Shown here: positions 61,612 to 64,000 of the stretch, in pieces
Position numbering within the stretch: position 1 is the first letter of the stretch
Layout of the letters: the number at the start of each line of letters is the position of its first letter
NCBI RefSeq assembly: GCF_019052805.1
Contig: NZ_JAHQRJ010000002.1
Coordinates: 248,001-312,000 of the forward strand
Source of the DNA: Noviherbaspirillum sp. L7-7A
GTDB lineage: Bacteria; Pseudomonadota; Gammaproteobacteria; Burkholderiales; Burkholderiaceae_D
Reading direction: 5' to 3'
Length of the DNA stretch: 64,000 nucleotides
Position numbers and translations under genes: made by a program
Notes under the pieces: model-generated
Database searches by the model: none
What the model was told of the DNA's origin: nothing
The model's input: only the letters and a program-made list of their open reading frames with translations

Positions 61612-61791
61612 ATGGGCAACTTAGCCAAGGTTGCTAAAGCCTTAAACAGCAACCACACGAAAAGCTATTTCCGCTGCGCTTACGCCGGGTCGAATCTGAT
61701 TGCTCAAAGATTGCCTTATCTTTTAAATAAATGATTCAGACTGTCGAAGCAAAATATGACCGGTACCTATCCACCTCAAGCGGATCTTTTC

Positions 61792-61828
61792 AATCGCGCG
61801 ACATCCGATTTCTAGACAGCGCGCGATT
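61792..61828. repeat. inverted repeat downstream of the GST gene
   Basis: AATCGCGCG (61792-61800) and CGCGCGATT (61820-61828) are perfect 9-bp arms 19 bases apart. A direct repeat CGATTTCTAG (61806-61815, 61824-61833) overlaps it. It lies right after the GST stop (minus strand), but no T run follows, so a terminator is uncertain. Confidence 0.5.
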
Positions 61829-61839
61829 TCTAGTTTAGA

Positions 61840-62538
61840 TCATGCCTTGTTGTCCAGCTCAGGGATGCCACTGCTTCGGTCTGCATACGCAGCTTGGAAG
61901 CTAGGACGCTGTTGCCAACGCTGCCAGTAGGCGTCCAAGAATTCGAAGCGCTCGTCAAGCGGCGTCGCATTTACTGGGAACTTCGAGAACGCGATCGCCG
62001 TGGCCAGGGTGATATCGGCGAAGGTAGGTTCATCACCGCCCAGCAGCCATTGGCGCCCGTCCGAGAGGTGTTTGTTGACCAGTGCGGCATGGGCCAACGC
62101 TTCTTTGCGGCAGTGCTCTCCCCAGGCTTCGTTCTTGGTCAGTTCGAGCTTGAAGCCAAGGCCCGTATGCAGAACGTGGAAGGCCGTGACGATGCGATAC
62201 AGGATGTGAACCCAGATGCGGTTATCCCACATATTGTCCAGGCCCTGTTCTAGGGGCGTGTCACCCATGATCTTGCGGCCGGGGTAAGACTGATCTAAAT
62301 AACGGACAACTGCAGCAGTCTCGGAGATGAAGCTACCGTCAGCGAGTTCGAGAGTCGGTGTTTCGCCCCAAGCATTCATTTTCAGGTGACGCCAACCACG
62401 CTGTTCGCCAACCGGCGTCATGTCATAAATTGTTTCCTGGAACTGATCAGCGATTCCCTTTTCATGCATGAACAGGCGCAGGCGCTGCGGATTGGGGAAA
62501 GCCGATGGCGAGGTGAAAACGTTCAGTTTGCTAGTCAT
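61840..62538 (-). CDS. glutathione S-transferase family protein
   Basis: The protein has 232 residues. The thioredoxin-like N-terminus is SAFPNPQRLRLFMHEKGIAD, then NAWGETPTLELADGSFISET (cis-Pro and the glutathione-binding Ser), and a helical C-terminal domain with LLGGDEPTFADITLATAIAF. It resembles bacterial GSTs of the beta/theta side; the substrate is unknown. AAGGAA lies 8 bases before ATG 62538. It is divergent from a LysR regulator, which probably controls it. Confidence 0.88.
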   Translation of the reverse strand: MTSKLNVFTSPSAFPNPQRLRLFMHEKGIADQFQETIYDMTPVGEQRGWRHLKMNAWGETPTLELADGSFISETAAVVRYLDQSYPGRKIMGDTPLEQGLDNMWDNRIWVHILYRIVTAFHVLHTGLGFKLELTKNEAWGEHCRKEALAHAALVNKHLSDGRQWLLGGDEPTFADITLATAIAFSKFPVNATPLDERFEFLDAYWQRWQQRPSFQAAYADRSSGIPELDNKA

Positions 62539-62580
62539 TTTTTGGGTTCCTTAAAGTAAGTCGAGATATGGCCAAACTTT

Positions 62581-62650
62581 GTACTGCTTAAGTACCTTGG
62601 CCTCGGTGCCTTCTTGCTGAAGCAGTGAACGTACTTTAATACCTTGTATT
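62581..62650. promoter_or_regulatory. possible LysR operator between GST and LysR genes
   Basis: GTACT (62581-62585) and AGTAC (62591-62595) form a short interrupted palindrome, and related GTACTTTAATACCTTG text recurs at about 62632. Position in the divergent gap fits a LysR-type site, but the match is weak. Confidence 0.35.
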
Positions 62651-62702
62651 CGGTAGATAAACCGGGTGATAATCAATTCATCTATTACACAAGGTAATGA
62701 AT

Positions 62703-63614
62703 ATGGCAGCTGTGAACGCTCTTCAACTCGGCAGCATTGAACAATTTTGTAAAGCTGCGGAGACAGGCAATTTCACAAGTGCAGCTGAGGTACTTGGCCT
62801 AACACCAGCCGCAGTGAGTCGGTCGATCAGTCGGCTCGAACAGCGTCTTGGTGTTCGTCTTTTTTTGAGGACAACCCGTGCTGTCAAGCTCACAAATGAA
62901 GGCGAACTGTATTGGAAAGAATGCCAGTTAGCCCTTGAGCAAATCGCCGAAGCTGAGCGTGCTATCACCGGCGCGCAGACCGTCCCAAGTGGTCCGCTAC
63001 GCATCAGCGTCAGTGCTGCTTACGGAACGTTTCGCTTGTTGCCGTTAATGCCTAAGTTCGCCGAGCTTTACCCGCAGATCGACATTGAAATCAGTATCTC
63101 AGACAAAATTATTGACTTTGTAGAAGAAGGCTTTGACCTTGCAATTCGATTAGGCATCCAACAAGATTCGCGTCTTGTCGCATTCAAGCTTGAGGACGCA
63201 ATTTTGGGCGTATTTGGTACCCCAACATACTTGGCGAAAAAAAGGGAGCCACGCACCATCGACGACCTGGATAGACACGATTGTATTCAATATATATCGC
63301 CGAATACTGGGCGCCCACTACAGTGGCTGTTCACTGACGAACGAGGTAATGCAGTCGAGAAGCCAATAACGAGCCGGATGCGCGTGCTTAACGATGCGCT
63401 AGGGGCTGTTGCGTGGGTTAACGCGGGCGGTGGGCTTTATCAGACCTACCGCTTTGCAGTGGCCGATGCGTTAAGGCGTGGCGACCTTGTAGAGGTCCTT
63501 CAAAAATACGGGGGACGCTCTCGCCCGTTTTCGATCCTCTATCCTCAAAATCGTCACCTTTCGGCGAGAGTGCGTGCATTTGTTGAGTTTTTGCGCGCAG
63601 CAGTAAAATCATAA
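62703..63614 (+). CDS. LysR-family transcriptional regulator
   Basis: The protein has 303 residues. The winged helix-turn-helix is at LGSIEQFCKAAETGNFTSAA and LTPAAVSRSISRLEQRLGVR; the effector domain has FDLAIRLGIQQDSRLVAFKL, as in the CrgA/DsdC-like LysR subgroup. ATG 62697 is also in frame, but AAGG is only 2 bases from it and 8 from ATG 62703. It is divergent from the GST gene and probably regulates it. Confidence 0.9.
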   Translation: MAAVNALQLGSIEQFCKAAETGNFTSAAEVLGLTPAAVSRSISRLEQRLGVRLFLRTTRAVKLTNEGELYWKECQLALEQIAEAERAITGAQTVPSGPLRISVSAAYGTFRLLPLMPKFAELYPQIDIEISISDKIIDFVEEGFDLAIRLGIQQDSRLVAFKLEDAILGVFGTPTYLAKKREPRTIDDLDRHDCIQYISPNTGRPLQWLFTDERGNAVEKPITSRMRVLNDALGAVAWVNAGGGLYQTYRFAVADALRRGDLVEVLQKYGGRSRPFSILYPQNRHLSARVRAFVEFLRAAVKS

Positions 63615-63683
63615 ATCACAAGAAGCGCAATTACTTTATCGGAGAGCCAGGAATCCTCGCTAGCCGCTTGGTCAATAGTACTT

Positions 63684-64000
63684 ATGAGGCACTGCGCTCC
63701 GGCACCTCTCGCCGCGCATCCTGGCGCGACATTAGGTGACATCAGATGCGTCATCCAGACCATCTCACAGCGTAAGGGATTCTGTGTCGTTCGCGAATTC
63801 TGTGGCCGTGGGATCGGGAAGGTTTATCACGATGAACTCCAAGTGCTGTACTTTGTCCATCCAGGCGCCGGGCTAATTCTTAAACCGGGCATTATCCTCA
63901 CCGTCGCGCCGATGTTCAATGCAGGGAAGCCACTTACCAAGCACCTGGCAAATGGTTGGAACATCGTGACGATAGAACGCTCACTGTCTGCCCAGCAGGA
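63684..64000 (+). pseudogene. methionine aminopeptidase copy with lost metal ligands (runs off window)
   Basis: From ATG 63684 the plus strand is open to the window end and encodes the C-terminal part of a type I methionine aminopeptidase: HPGATLGDIRCVIQT, KGFCVVREFCGRGIGKVYHD, AGLILKPGIILTVAPMFNAG, KPLTKHLANGWNIVTIERSL. The normal enzyme has CGHGIG and TIEPM, whose His and Glu bind the catalytic metals. Here they are Arg and Ala. The N-terminal part with the two metal-binding Asp residues is absent upstream. It is thus a dead remnant or a paralogue with another role. Confidence 0.78.

Overview
The window looks like chromosome of a betaproteobacterium of the order Burkholderiales, most like Oxalobacteraceae (the Herbaspirillum, Collimonas and Glaciimonas group). 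This rests on gene content: a PHB phasin, a Bug-type periplasmic receptor, a glutathione-dependent gentisate pathway, large GGDEF/EAL proteins, and moderate GC with remnants of many mobile elements. Family and genus are inference. No rRNA, tRNA or CRISPR array was seen.

Layout. 0-7 kb is a scrap yard: the end of a flavin oxidase, an SRPBCC protein, a decayed IS903-type element with an exact 9-bp target duplication, an IS6-type transposase with one stop, a recombinase relic, an alpha/beta hydrolase, a phasin with its terminator, a WGR protein, and IS3/ISNCY pieces. 7-19 kb holds two multidomain c-di-GMP enzymes, a frameshifted YecA-like gene, small conserved proteins, a response regulator with no phosphoacceptor Asp, and a short tyrosine recombinase.

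19-29 kb is the best defined metabolic block: a tannase/feruloyl-esterase lipoprotein, a LysR regulator, a Bug receptor, a flavin oxidoreductase, 3-hydroxybenzoate 6-hydroxylase, gentisate 1,2-dioxygenase, fumarylpyruvate hydrolase and maleylpyruvate isomerase. A 72-bp pattern with fixed internal spacing lies upstream of both the esterase and the LysR/Bug divergent pair. It suggests one regulon that releases, imports and degrades an aromatic acid to pyruvate and fumarate. 30-35 kb has a cytochrome P450 divergent from a flavin monooxygenase-like protein and an epoxide-hydrolase-like enzyme, with three palindromes between them.

34.8-55.3 kb is an eroded integrative conjugative element or integrated plasmid. 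It has an HD/TraI_2-like (MobH) protein, an internally deleted topoisomerase III, a zinc-finger protein, a probable DNA-processing operon with a divergent regulator, and a DUF3150-like gene split by an IS5-family insertion whose removal restores the frame exactly. It also has a recombinase lacking its catalytic Tyr, a RES toxin-antitoxin pair, a tyrosinase operon with a His-rich partner and a membrane hydrolase, a four-gene F-type secretion remnant (dsbC-traW-traU-trbC), and SprT-like and TnpB relics. Most transfer genes are missing, so self-transfer is unlikely.

55-64 kb returns to housekeeping-type genes: a WGxxGxxG protein, a membrane hydrolase, a CorA-type channel, a Kup potassium transporter, and a GST with a divergent LysR. 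The window ends in a methionine aminopeptidase copy that has lost two metal ligands.
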